NCBI GenBank assembly: GCA_964504335.1
Contig: CAZDET010000113.1
Location: 1 to 10,437 of the forward strand
Direction of reading: 5' to 3'
Origin: CAZDET01 sp964504335
GTDB taxonomy: Bacteria > Bacteroidota > Bacteroidia > Chitinophagales > Saprospiraceae
Length of the DNA stretch: 10,437 nt
Shown: positions 1 to 6,294 of the stretch, one piece after another
How the letters are laid out: each line of letters begins with the position of its first letter
Position numbering within the stretch: position 1 is the first letter of the stretch
Program-made: the position numbers and the translations under genes
The notes under the pieces: model-generated
Seen by the model: only the letters and a program-made list of their open reading frames with translations
Database searches by the model: none
Told to the model about the DNA's origin: nothing

Positions 1-2687
1 GTTAGGTTGGCATTGATTACTTGGCGTTGGCGGTTGACTAGTTGGAATCGTTGGATCTTCGGCCCGGAAAGAAGTGGTAATTCGTAAACTCTCACATGCC
101 CTGCATCATTTCCGTTTCCGTCGTTTTGGGAAGCACCGATGGCAACTCTAGCCCCATTAGCAGATAGTGCCACTGCCTCGCCTGAAAAGTCTCCCTCGGC
201 TTCGCCGTCAATGTCGAATCCTATCTGTGTCCAGTTACCACCGATTAAGTCATAAATGCGAGTGTGACCGAAGAAGCTGAATTCTGGTCCCTCCCCATCA
301 TTAGCTCTGGCACCGATAGCCAAACGGAGGCCATCGGCCGATAGAGAAATGGCACCTCCTGAATTGTCCCATTCTGCTTCGCCATCGATGTCGGCACCTA
401 TCTGCATCCAATCACTGCCATTGTATTGATAGACCCTCACGTGGCCGGCCCCCCTTGCAGTACCCTCGTTTTCCGGTGCACCGATCGCTACGGTCTGCCC
501 ATCGGTGGAAATAGACACGGTCGTCCCAAACTCGTCCTCTGGTTCCTCCCCATTGATATCAGAGCCAATTTGCATCCAATGGCCTGCGATTAATTCATAA
601 ATACGGACTTGACCTCTATCGGCACCGGTTTCGAAATTTTTCGGAGCTCCAATTGCTACCCGGCTGCCATCGCCCGACAGGGCTACCGAGGAGCCGGATT
701 CCTCTCGGAAGGTTACTCCCTCGATATCTCCACCAATTTGTATCCAGTTGCCGTTGATCAGTTCAAAGACGCGAACCTGACCTCCATCTGTCGCACCATC
801 ATCATTGAGTGGGGCTCCGATCGCCACCCGTCGACCGTCAGCCGAGATCGAAACCGCTACGGCAGCCCGATCAGCGGGGTTTTCCCCTTCGATATCACTC
901 CCTACCTGTACCCAGGTGCCATTGATTTGGTCATAAACCCGGACCTTTCCAATGGTCGTTGTCAATCTAACTCCCGGTACGCCAATGGCAACTCGATTTC
1001 CATCGGCGGATAGTGAAACCACTTTCCCTAGTCGCTCATCGACAGACTGACCATCGATACCTGCTCCTAGCTGAGCCCAGTCAAAGCCGTTAAATTCAAA
1101 TACACGAACCTGGCCGGCATTTTCACCGCCGTCGTCATTAAAGGCGGCTCCAACGGCTACTCGTTGGCCGTCGGCTGAAATAGATACCGACCCACCGGAA
1201 AAATTCTCACTTTCTACTCCGTCAATATCGTCTCCCACCTGGGAAGCCGCAATTTGGACCGTCATCGACTGGGCCACCGCTCCGTTATTATCGGTTACCG
1301 TTACGGTAGCGTTGTAAGTACCTACTTCTTGATAGATATGAGTAGTAACAGGGGAAGAACCGGAAACCGGCGCACTGCCATCTCCGAAATCAAACTGATA
1401 GTTGACGATCTGCCCATCCGGATCGAACGAACCCGAGGCATCGAAATTAACGGTAAGAGGAGCAAGACCGGCTTCGGCATCTGCAGCTAGTATCGCTGTT
1501 GGCCGTTGATTGGGAGCGCCCGTAGGGTCGAACACTTGTACCAATCCGGAACTCTGCCCGTTACGGTCATTGAAGGGAGCACCGACAGCTATCCAGGTCC
1601 CATCGGCCGAAAGGGCTACCGCCTTCCCCAAGCTTTCACTGGGTCCCTCAGGATTAATAATTGCTCCGTATGGGACCCAGATTCCATTGATCAGCTCAAA
1701 GACGCGGGCCTGACCAGCAAAGGGACCAAGAGTTTTATCCCTAGGATCACCGATGGCCACCCGATTCCCATTCGCCGAAAGAGAAACGGCTGACCCGAGA
1801 AGTCTTCGGGCCGTAGCTTCGTCGGTGGCCTGGCCAAGCTGGGTCCAGACTCCATCAACTAGTTCATATATGTGAACATTGGTTCCTGGATCGTTATCTG
1901 AAACCCATCCACCACCACCAATAGCCATGCGATCTCCATTGGCGGAAAGAGAAATATCTGAGCCAAAGTAATAAAGCTCCGGGCCACTGCTGACATCTTC
2001 TCCAATCTGGGTCCAATCTTCGCCTTGCAGTTCAAATACTCTGGCTAATTCGTAATCTGGCGCTCCAATGGCAAGCCGATTCCCATCGGCCGAAAGGTCA
2101 AGTGACAAATTAAACGCTTCCTGATCTATATCTTCTCCAACCTGACTCCAGGCACCGTCGGCAAGCTCGTAAATTCGCACCCATAAGATATCAATCTGGT
2201 CAGTGATGGTACCCACTGCGACAGCCAACCGGTTGCCATCTTCGGAAAGCGACATGGAGAACCCCAGCTGCTCTACAGCATCTATCTCCTCCCTGCCCCT
2301 TCCCTTAATATCTTCCCCTACCTGCAACCAGTTGCCGTCAATCGATTCGAAAACGCGTATAATACGATTTGATGAATCATCTAATGTTTTAACGGCAATT
2401 CGACGGCCATTTGCAGACAGAGAAAAGGAACGCTCCCTTATCGGATCCTCGTCAATAATGGCCCCTACTGACACCCATTCTTCTCCAACAAGGTCATAGA
2501 TACGGATTTGTCCCGCAGAGGTACTACTGGCAATTCGACGACCATCCGCCGATAGGGAAATGGCTGTTCCCAATGCATCATTGGGCTCGCCGAGAATATC
2601 CCCCCCAATCTGCCGCTGAGCAGCCAATGGGAAGAGGGCGGTTGTCAATAAACAGAATACGAGAACTAATGCATTTCTTTTTTTCAT
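1..2687 (-). CDS. Large secreted FG-GAP-like/PKD beta-propeller protein (3' end outside window)
   Basis: The reading frame is open without a stop from the ATG at 2687-2685 to the left edge, giving 895 complete codons; the C-terminus is missing. Residues 1-24 form a clear signal peptide (Lys/Arg start, hydrophobic core, LAAQ end), so the protein is exported. Residues 26-393 hold seven repeats of about 53 residues with the pattern 'ALG.AVSLSADGNRVAIGAP...VRVYEL..G.WTQIGEDI', which carries both the FG and GAP signatures of FG-GAP-like propeller blades. Residues 396-482 are a PKD domain with FDFGDG and HIYQEVGTYNATVTVTD motifs. Residues 483-870 hold seven more repeats. Residues 871-895 start a new region (SGPKIQRFQLVNRQRQ) resembling the first strand of a Bacteroidota extracellular beta-sandwich; that is only a guess. 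A T9SS sorting domain would be expected beyond the window. The likely role is extracellular binding or adhesion, with no catalytic motif seen. The start follows an A/T-rich leader with no Shine-Dalgarno sequence. Confidence 0.9.
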   Translation of the reverse strand, partial: MKKRNALVLVFCLLTTALFPLAAQRQIGGDILGEPNDALGTAISLSADGRRIASSTSAGQIRIYDLVGEEWVSVGAIIDEDPIRERSFSLSANGRRIAVKTLDDSSNRIIRVFESIDGNWLQVGEDIKGRGREEIDAVEQLGFSMSLSEDGNRLAVAVGTITDQIDILWVRIYELADGAWSQVGEDIDQEAFNLSLDLSADGNRLAIGAPDYELARVFELQGEDWTQIGEDVSSGPELYYFGSDISLSANGDRMAIGGGGWVSDNDPGTNVHIYELVDGVWTQLGQATDEATARRLLGSAVSLSANGNRVAIGDPRDKTLGPFAGQARVFELINGIWVPYGAIINPEGPSESLGKAVALSADGTWIAVGAPFNDRNGQSSGLVQVFDPTGAPNQRPTAILAADAEAGLAPLTVNFDASGSFDPDGQIVNYQFDFGDGSAPVSGSSPVTTHIYQEVGTYNATVTVTDNNGAVAQSMTVQIAASQVGDDIDGVESENFSGGSVSISADGQRVAVGAAFNDDGGENAGQVRVFEFNGFDWAQLGAGIDGQSVDERLGKVVSLSADGNRVAIGVPGVRLTTTIGKVRVYDQINGTWVQVGSDIEGENPADRAAVAVSISADGRRVAIGAPLNDDGATDGGQVRVFELINGNWIQIGGDIEGVTFREESGSSVALSGDGSRVAIGAPKNFETGADRGQVRIYELIAGHWMQIGSDINGEEPEDEFGTTVSISTDGQTVAIGAPENEGTARGAGHVRVYQYNGSDWMQIGADIDGEAEWDNSGGAISLSADGLRLAIGARANDGEGPEFSFFGHTRIYDLIGGNWTQIGFDIDGEAEGDFSGEAVALSANGARVAIGASQNDGNGNDAGHVRVYELPLLSGPKIQRFQLVNRQRQVINANL
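78..1241 (-). repeat. Seven FG-GAP-like repeats, second propeller (residues 483-870)
   Basis: Seven units of about 55 residues follow the pattern 'SADG.RVAIGAP.NDDG...GQVRVFELINGNWIQIG.DIEG'. They are better conserved than those of the first array. The array begins with the strand SQVGDDIDG and ends with VRVYEL without a closing W-x-Q-x-G, again giving the velcro arrangement of a closed seven-bladed propeller. Asp/Asn-rich loops after the GAP motif (NDDGG, NDDGATDG, NDGEG) could bind calcium, as in integrin-type FG-GAP repeats; that is inference. Confidence 0.82.
1242..1502 (-). other. PKD domain between the two repeat arrays (residues 396-482)
   Basis: An Ig-like PKD module is recognised by RPTAILAADAEAG, VNFDASGSFDPDG, YQFDFGDGS and a closing VGTYNATVTVTDNNG strand. 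It sits exactly between the two seven-unit repeat arrays and probably works as a rigid spacer between two propellers. PKD domains are common in secreted Bacteroidota proteins as spacers or as carbohydrate- or protein-contact modules. Confidence 0.88.
1509..2612 (-). repeat. Seven FG-GAP-like repeats, first propeller (residues 26-393)
   Basis: Seven degenerate units sit here, each recognisable by an 'S[AE][DN]G.R.A' core and a 'V/I-R-V/I-[YF]-E/D' strand, most also ending in W-x-Q-x-G. The seventh unit stops after VQVFDPTGAP and lacks the W-x-Q-x-G strand. That strand is instead found ahead of unit 1 (RQIGGDI, residues 25-31). This is the circular-permutation ('velcro') closure expected of one complete seven-bladed propeller. 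The unit count is read directly; the fold is inferred. Confidence 0.8.
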
Positions 2688-3189
2688 TGAACTTGGTTTT
2701 AGTTAGTTGAAATTCGAAAATAAACACCCCTTCAGAAGTCCTTCCATTGATTGGACTTACAGTCAGTCAAAACAACTCCCCTTCTGATATTCAAAGGCTT
2801 ACACCCTTTTTGTCAAAAAGGTTCGACTATAAAGCAAATTTGAATGGGCCTGGAAATTAACATTACTCTGGTTGACAGACACAACCAGTCCAATAATCTC
2901 AGCTATGCGAATTTGAACAGCTTGGAGTGTGAAGCTGGATTATACAATATACTATTTCGTAATAATTAGCTTGGATACATCTGCTACGCGCATCTGTATG
3001 TACAATTATTGGGGACAGTGTACACCAGAAACGTCATTGTGAAATAAATTTACCATTTTCTTATTAATTATCCAACCGGCAGATGCGCTTCCGCCCATTT
3101 CCACATACGGAGGCACCTCTGTTTTCAGTTCCTGCAACTGCCGAACCAGCATTTACTTGCTGATGCCGTTTTTCCCTATCTTGGAAGCC
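2688..3189. other. A/T-rich divergent intergenic region, no gene seen
   Basis: This stretch separates the minus-strand propeller gene from the plus-strand HipA-like gene and must hold the promoters of both. I found no exact Bacteroidota TAnnTTTG box on either strand; TAAATTTA around 3046-3053 is only a near match. It contains a 17-bp perfect palindrome (2805-2821), a 7-bp-stem hairpin (2868-2888), two TGTACA palindromes 20 bp apart, and a 9-bp inverted repeat (2988-2996 and 3080-3088). No HTH-coding ORF that could be a HipB-like antitoxin is present. Confidence 0.6.
2805..2821. promoter_or_regulatory. 17-bp perfect palindrome, possible operator
   Basis: CCTTTTTGTCAAAAAGG is a perfect palindrome around a single central base, 118 bp upstream of the large propeller gene's start codon. 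Such a dyad could bind a dimeric regulator. The one-base centre makes it unsuitable as a terminator loop. A/T-rich palindromes do arise by chance, so functional support is weak. Confidence 0.3.
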
Positions 3190-3969
3190 ATGAGTATAGT
3201 TGATATTCGGACGGTCGAGGTGGTCCAGTATATGAAGCCTTTACGGGAGGGCGGATCGCTGCCGGCGATCGTCAAAGCGGATGATGATTTTCTCTACGTG
3301 TTGAAATTCCGAGGGGCGGGGCAGGGGAAAAAAGCGCTTATTGCGGAGTTGATCGGCGGAGAGCTGGCCCGGGCAATAGGTCTGAAAGTGCCGGAATTAG
3401 TATTCATGCACCTGGATGATTCTTTTAGCAAAACCGAACCCGATCAGGAAATTCAAGATCTGCTGAGATTTAGTATTGGCCTTAATCTCGGTTTGCATTT
3501 TCTCTCCGGGGCCATCACGTACGATCCGCTGGTGCCCATCGGGGATGCGCTGACGGCCTCTAAGGTGGTGCTCCTGGACGGTATGATCACAAATATCGAC
3601 AGAACAGCCAGAAATACGAATTTATTAAACTGGAAAAACGAATTGTGGCTCATCGATCACGGAGCGAGCCTGTATTTCCATCACAACTGGCCGCATTGGG
3701 AAGCCCACCTTTCCCGTACTTTTCCGAATGTTAAAGACCACGTCCTCTTGGAACGAGCAGATCGTCTGGAAGCTGCCAGCGAGGAAATCCGGGCGGTATT
3801 GGACCCAACTGCGATAGAACAGATCATTGCTTCCATCCCGGAAGAATGGCTGATGGAGGAGGAGGGGTTTTTGGAACCCGCTGAAAAACGAACCGCCTAC
3901 GTTCGCTTCCTGACGACGAAGCTCGCCAATATTGAATTACTAGTCAAAGAGGCGGCCGATGCAAGATAA
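3190..3969 (+). CDS. HipA-like kinase family protein (HipA_2 type)
   Basis: A 259-residue protein related to the kinase core of HipA, of the short type that lacks HipA's N-terminal subdomain. Visible motifs: the N-terminal VVQYMKPLREGGSLPAIV strand; a lysine (K39) in LYVLKFRGAGQG, the probable ATP-binding lysine with a glycine-rich loop; the catalytic loop NIDRTARNTNLL (135-146, D137 and N142); and the metal-binding IDHGAS (155-160, D156). All elements needed for phosphotransfer look intact, so it is probably an active cytoplasmic Ser/Thr kinase; the substrate is unknown. I chose the ATG at 3190 because relatives begin a few residues before the conserved TVEVVQY strand. A TTG at 3157 and an ATG at 3163 would add 9-11 unconserved residues. 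The gene overlaps the downstream DUF3037 gene by 11 bases, so they are co-transcribed and probably translationally coupled. Unlike classical hipBA, no HTH antitoxin gene precedes it. Confidence 0.88.
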   Translation: MSIVDIRTVEVVQYMKPLREGGSLPAIVKADDDFLYVLKFRGAGQGKKALIAELIGGELARAIGLKVPELVFMHLDDSFSKTEPDQEIQDLLRFSIGLNLGLHFLSGAITYDPLVPIGDALTASKVVLLDGMITNIDRTARNTNLLNWKNELWLIDHGASLYFHHNWPHWEAHLSRTFPNVKDHVLLERADRLEAASEEIRAVLDPTAIEQIIASIPEEWLMEEEGFLEPAEKRTAYVRFLTTKLANIELLVKEAADAR

Positions 3970-4342
3970 AGTGACCTACGAATTCGCGGTAATTCGAATT
4001 GTTCCCAAAGTAGAACGGGAGGAATTTCTCAATGTAGGTGTTATCCTCTTTTCCAAGCGCAAAAAGTACATCGGGATGAAGTACACCTTAGACGCGGACC
4101 GGATTATGGCCCTTTCCGCTGATTTGGACATCGATTTGCTGAGCCGACACCTACACGCCTGGGAATTGGTCTGCGAGGGAGCCCCACAAGGAGGGCGTAT
4201 TGGAGAATTGGATGTCGCTTCCAGATTCCGGTGGTTGACCGCGGCCCGAAGCACCATTATTCAGGCTTCGGCCGTACATCCCGGGCTCTGTGCCGAGCCG
4301 CAGGATGTACTGGAAGCACTCTATGATTTATATGTTTCGTAA
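3959..4342 (+). CDS. DUF3037 domain-containing protein
   Basis: A 127-residue cytoplasmic protein matching the DUF3037 family across its length. The hallmark N-terminus is YEFAVIRIVPKVEREEFLNV followed by GVILFSKRKKYIG (residues 5-37). An alpha-helical region with conserved FRWLTAARSTIIQ comes next, then CAEPQDVLEALYDLYV near the end. No signal peptide, membrane segment or known catalytic motif is visible. Its ATG lies inside the end of the HipA-like kinase gene. From family knowledge, DUF3037 genes recur next to genes for this short HipA-like kinase in many bacteria, but the molecular role is not established. It may be a partner, substrate or inhibitor of the kinase, in the place HipB holds in classical hipBA; that is inference. 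The gene ends 10 bases from the convergent NTF2-like gene. Confidence 0.87.
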   Translation: MQDKVTYEFAVIRIVPKVEREEFLNVGVILFSKRKKYIGMKYTLDADRIMALSADLDIDLLSRHLHAWELVCEGAPQGGRIGELDVASRFRWLTAARSTIIQASAVHPGLCAEPQDVLEALYDLYVS

Positions 4343-4352
4343 GTGCGATCGG

Positions 4353-4781
4353 CTAAACCCGCACCAGCTCATAGTTCATGTGCCAGGTTTCGTTGCCCGC
4401 TCCGTCCAGGAAGCGATATTGCATCCACAGCCGATCACTATCCATCATTCGGAAGCTGATTTCGCCCCAGGGGTTTTCGATACCCGGAGCGCGTTCGGTG
4501 GCTGCGCTGTAACGGAACTGTTCCTGATGGCTCATGGAGATGCTTTCCCAGCCCTCCAGGCGGAGGTAACTGTTCGGCGAACTCCAGACGATGGCGGTAT
4601 AGGGCTTGCGGGCCCACTGGTCGGCCCAGGTATCGTAATCCCGCGCAGCGAAGGCGAGGCGGTCCGCGTTGATGACATCGATAATGGCTTGTTCTTCTTC
4701 GGTATATTGCTCCTGGACAAGTAGATAGGTGCTGCTGCCGAGCACGCAACAGACTAGTAGTGACAATAAGGCGTATTTCAT
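4353..4781 (-). CDS. Exported NTF2/SnoaL-like (DUF4440-type) protein
   Basis: A 142-residue protein with a hydrophobic N-terminal segment (about residues 3-22, LLSLLVCCVLGSSTYLL) that acts as a signal peptide or membrane anchor. The cysteines at 11-12 do not make a convincing lipobox, so a lipoprotein is possible but unsupported. The mature part reads like a cone-shaped NTF2-like fold: EEEQAIIDVINADRLAFAARDYDTWADQW (28-56), a long first helix pair typical of DUF4440/SnoaL-like proteins, then IVWSSPNSYLRLEGWESI and C-terminal strands SFRMMDSDRLWMQYRFLDG and WHMNYELVRV. The family includes small-molecule binding domains and some isomerases or hydrolases; no specific active site can be assigned here. 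It is monocistronic as far as can be seen, 455 bases downstream of the dehydrogenase stop codon and converging on the HipA/DUF3037 pair. Confidence 0.75.
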   Translation of the reverse strand: MKYALLSLLVCCVLGSSTYLLVQEQYTEEEQAIIDVINADRLAFAARDYDTWADQWARKPYTAIVWSSPNSYLRLEGWESISMSHQEQFRYSAATERAPGIENPWGEISFRMMDSDRLWMQYRFLDGAGNETWHMNYELVRV

Positions 4782-5102
4782 ATGGCAATCTTAGGCTAAA
4801 TGATTAATGAAATACACTAAAAGTCAGCTAATTAACCTTTTTTATTCTAACCAAATCCTGATCAGCCAAATATAATATTTAAATCTTGGCTTTCGATCTG
4901 CACTTCCATCCAAACCAAAAGGCGCAGCTGTATGAGTGCCCTTGCTCCGGCGATTTTTTTTCACTTTGTCGATCAGCGACTTGCCTGTTATTCATTATGG
5001 GCTTATCTTTATGGTATTCCAATCTCTCATATTGCTACCCATTAGATAGCATTCAGCTCTGTTGATGCCCCATTTTGACGGCCGTCTCCATTACTGGTAG
5101 TC
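4782..5102. other. A/T-rich intergenic stretch without gene
   Basis: Upstream region of the NTF2-like gene. Apart from the candidate -7 box at 4867-4874 and a T8 run at 4954-4961 that lacks a strong stem before it, I see no coding signal or structured element. Its base composition is clearly more A/T-rich than the adjoining 5103-5227 segment. Confidence 0.5.
4867..4874 (-). promoter_or_regulatory. Possible Bacteroidota -7 box for the NTF2-like gene
   Basis: Read on the minus strand this is TATATTTG, an exact match to the Bacteroidota TAnnTTTG -7 consensus, 85 bases ahead of the start codon at 4781. No TTG -33 element is seen at the usual 19-21 base distance upstream, so the match may be chance in A/T-rich DNA. 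Confidence 0.35.
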
Positions 5103-5227
5103 GCGTGCATGGTGCACGCTTGGGCTACCTGCATCCCCTCGGGCTGGCAGGTTTGGCGGGCGGGCTATTTTTTTCCCACCCACATATGGTGTGCACCGGG
5201 CTGAGCCGGCAACCGGCCGGAAGCCGG
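5103..5227 (-). repeat. GC-rich multi-hairpin element downstream of the dehydrogenase gene
   Basis: Four dyads lie in series. (a) GCGTGCA (5103-5109), loop TGG, TGCACGC (5113-5119): perfect. (b) ACCTGC (5127-5132) with GCAGGT (5147-5152), inner CCC/GGG. (c) 5156-5164 with 5175-5183 around an A/T-rich loop, a 9-bp stem whose two imperfect positions are U-G pairs in minus-strand RNA. (d) A near-palindrome at 5206-5227 with a CCGGCCGG centre and CCGGC/GCCGG arms. The element starts 9 bases after the dehydrogenase stop codon on the minus strand. It could be a 3' stabiliser or terminator, an interspersed REP-like repeat, or a small RNA. The sharp GC contrast with the flanking DNA favours an inserted repeat. 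Confidence 0.5.
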
Positions 5228-5236
5228 GGTTATGAG

Positions 5237-6292
5237 CTATGCCCCAAAGTCCGCATTCTCTCCCCTCGTGTTAATGACCCACACTCCCGGATGCTCAAAT
5301 TGATTCATTTTTGGGAGTATCCGTGTCGATTCTTCCAGCGAAATCGTATTGGTGATTAGCTGTTCAGGGTGCAGCTGGCCATTTTGAATCATCCCGAATA
5401 ATTCCGGGTACTTATGGGCCTGCATGCCGTGGCTGCCCAGCAACACCAATTCGTCGGCAATTACCCGATCCATCGGAATGTTAGGATGTTGGTGATCGCC
5501 GGTCATCAAGCCGACCTGTACGTGGCGGCCCTGCTTGCGCAGGCAGGCGATGGAATTAAAGCAGGTAGCTGCACTTCCCAGTGCATCGATAGATAGGTGC
5601 GCTCCGCCGTTGGTAAGTGCTTTGATCTGCTCTACCGGATTGGTGGAGTTGATCGTGATCATCGCGCCCAGGGTGGTCGCCAATTCCAGTGCGGTATCGT
5701 TGATATCAACCGCAATCACCCGGGCACCCAGCGCTTGGGCGATCATTACGGCCGACAGGCCCACGCCCCCGCATCCGTGGACGGCTACAAATTGCCCGCC
5801 GGACAACTGCCCCTGAACGACCACCGCCCGAAACGAAGTAACGAACCGGCACCCCAGGGTGGCAGCGGCTTCAAAACTGATCGCCTCCGGCAAATGAACC
5901 AGGTTTATGTCGGCCTGATCGATGGCGACGTACTCCGCAAACGAGCCCCAATGCGTGAAGCCCGGTTGGGTTTGCCGATCGCATACCTGGTGGTTGCCGG
6001 AAAGGCACTGCGGGCAGCTTCCACACCCGCACACAAAGGGGACGGTGACCCGATCGCCCACCCTAAATTGCGTTACGGCACGCCCCACGGCGGCTACCCG
6101 CCCTGCGAGTTCGTGCCCCGGAACGTGGGGTAGCACAATATCCGGGTCGTGGCCCATCCAGCCGTGCCAGTCGCTGCGGCACAATCCGGTAGCTGCGACC
6201 TCAATCACGGCACCGTGCCCCTTGGGGGTCGGATCGGATACCGTTTGAAGGGAAATGGGGCCTTGAAAGGTTTCGTAGAGGGCTGCTTGCAT
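5237..6292 (-). CDS. Zinc-dependent alcohol dehydrogenase (MDR family)
   Basis: A 351-residue cytoplasmic medium-chain dehydrogenase. The catalytic zinc ligands are visible as C38 (GLCRSDWHGW), H60-E61 (PGHE) and C148 (LGCRF). The structural zinc lobe is C90-x2-C93-x2-C96-x7-C104. The Rossmann fold carries HGCGGVGLSAV (172-182), and an aspartate (D196, VIAVDIND) follows the second strand, which favours NAD over NADP. The motifs DWHGWMGHDPD, QPGFTHWGSFAEYV, GGAHLSIDALG and GRHVQVGL match the zinc alcohol dehydrogenase subgroup often labelled Zn_ADH6. It presumably oxidises an alcohol or reduces an aldehyde; the substrate is unknown. I chose the ATG at 6292 because the family begins at MQAALYE. 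An in-frame ATG at 6337 would add 15 unconserved residues encoded inside the upstream gene. It is the second gene of an operon, 2 bases after the S33 hydrolase stop. Confidence 0.93.
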   Translation of the reverse strand: MQAALYETFQGPISLQTVSDPTPKGHGAVIEVAATGLCRSDWHGWMGHDPDIVLPHVPGHELAGRVAAVGRAVTQFRVGDRVTVPFVCGCGSCPQCLSGNHQVCDRQTQPGFTHWGSFAEYVAIDQADINLVHLPEAISFEAAATLGCRFVTSFRAVVVQGQLSGGQFVAVHGCGGVGLSAVMIAQALGARVIAVDINDTALELATTLGAMITINSTNPVEQIKALTNGGAHLSIDALGSAATCFNSIACLRKQGRHVQVGLMTGDHQHPNIPMDRVIADELVLLGSHGMQAHKYPELFGMIQNGQLHPEQLITNTISLEESTRILPKMNQFEHPGVWVINTRGENADFGA

Positions 6293-6294
6293 CG

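Noticed and set aside
609..2499. Several plus-strand ORFs of 67-134 residues
   Set aside because: All are antisense shadows of the repeated minus-strand propeller gene, and their regular look comes from the protein repeats.
78..2612. Periodic DNA similarity that might suggest a CRISPR array or tandem satellite
   Set aside because: The period of about 155-170 bases is degenerate at DNA level but conserved at protein level with intact codons, so it reflects propeller blades.
3157..3189. TTG or ATG start (3157 or 3163) giving a longer HipA-like kinase
   Set aside because: The extra residues (LMPFFPILEA) do not fit the family, whose members begin just before the conserved VVQYMKPLREGG strand; the ATG at 3190 fits better.
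4290..4724. 144-residue plus-strand ORF after DUF3037
   Set aside because: It overlaps the NTF2-like gene on the other strand, which has a signal sequence and family-like motifs; the plus-strand product has neither.
4925..4961. Possible intrinsic terminator ahead of the T8 run at 4954-4961
   Set aside because: Only a 3-bp GCC/GGC stem can be made before the T-run, and no plus-strand gene ends nearby.
5075..5359. 94-residue plus-strand ORF across the hairpin segment
   Set aside because: It runs through the GC-rich dyads and into the antisense of the dehydrogenase gene; no initiation context or domain supports a protein. The segment is better read as a structured repeat.
5597..6133. 178-residue plus-strand ORF opposite the dehydrogenase
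   Set aside because: The minus strand here carries unmistakable zinc-dehydrogenase motifs, and the plus-strand translation has no recognisable domain.
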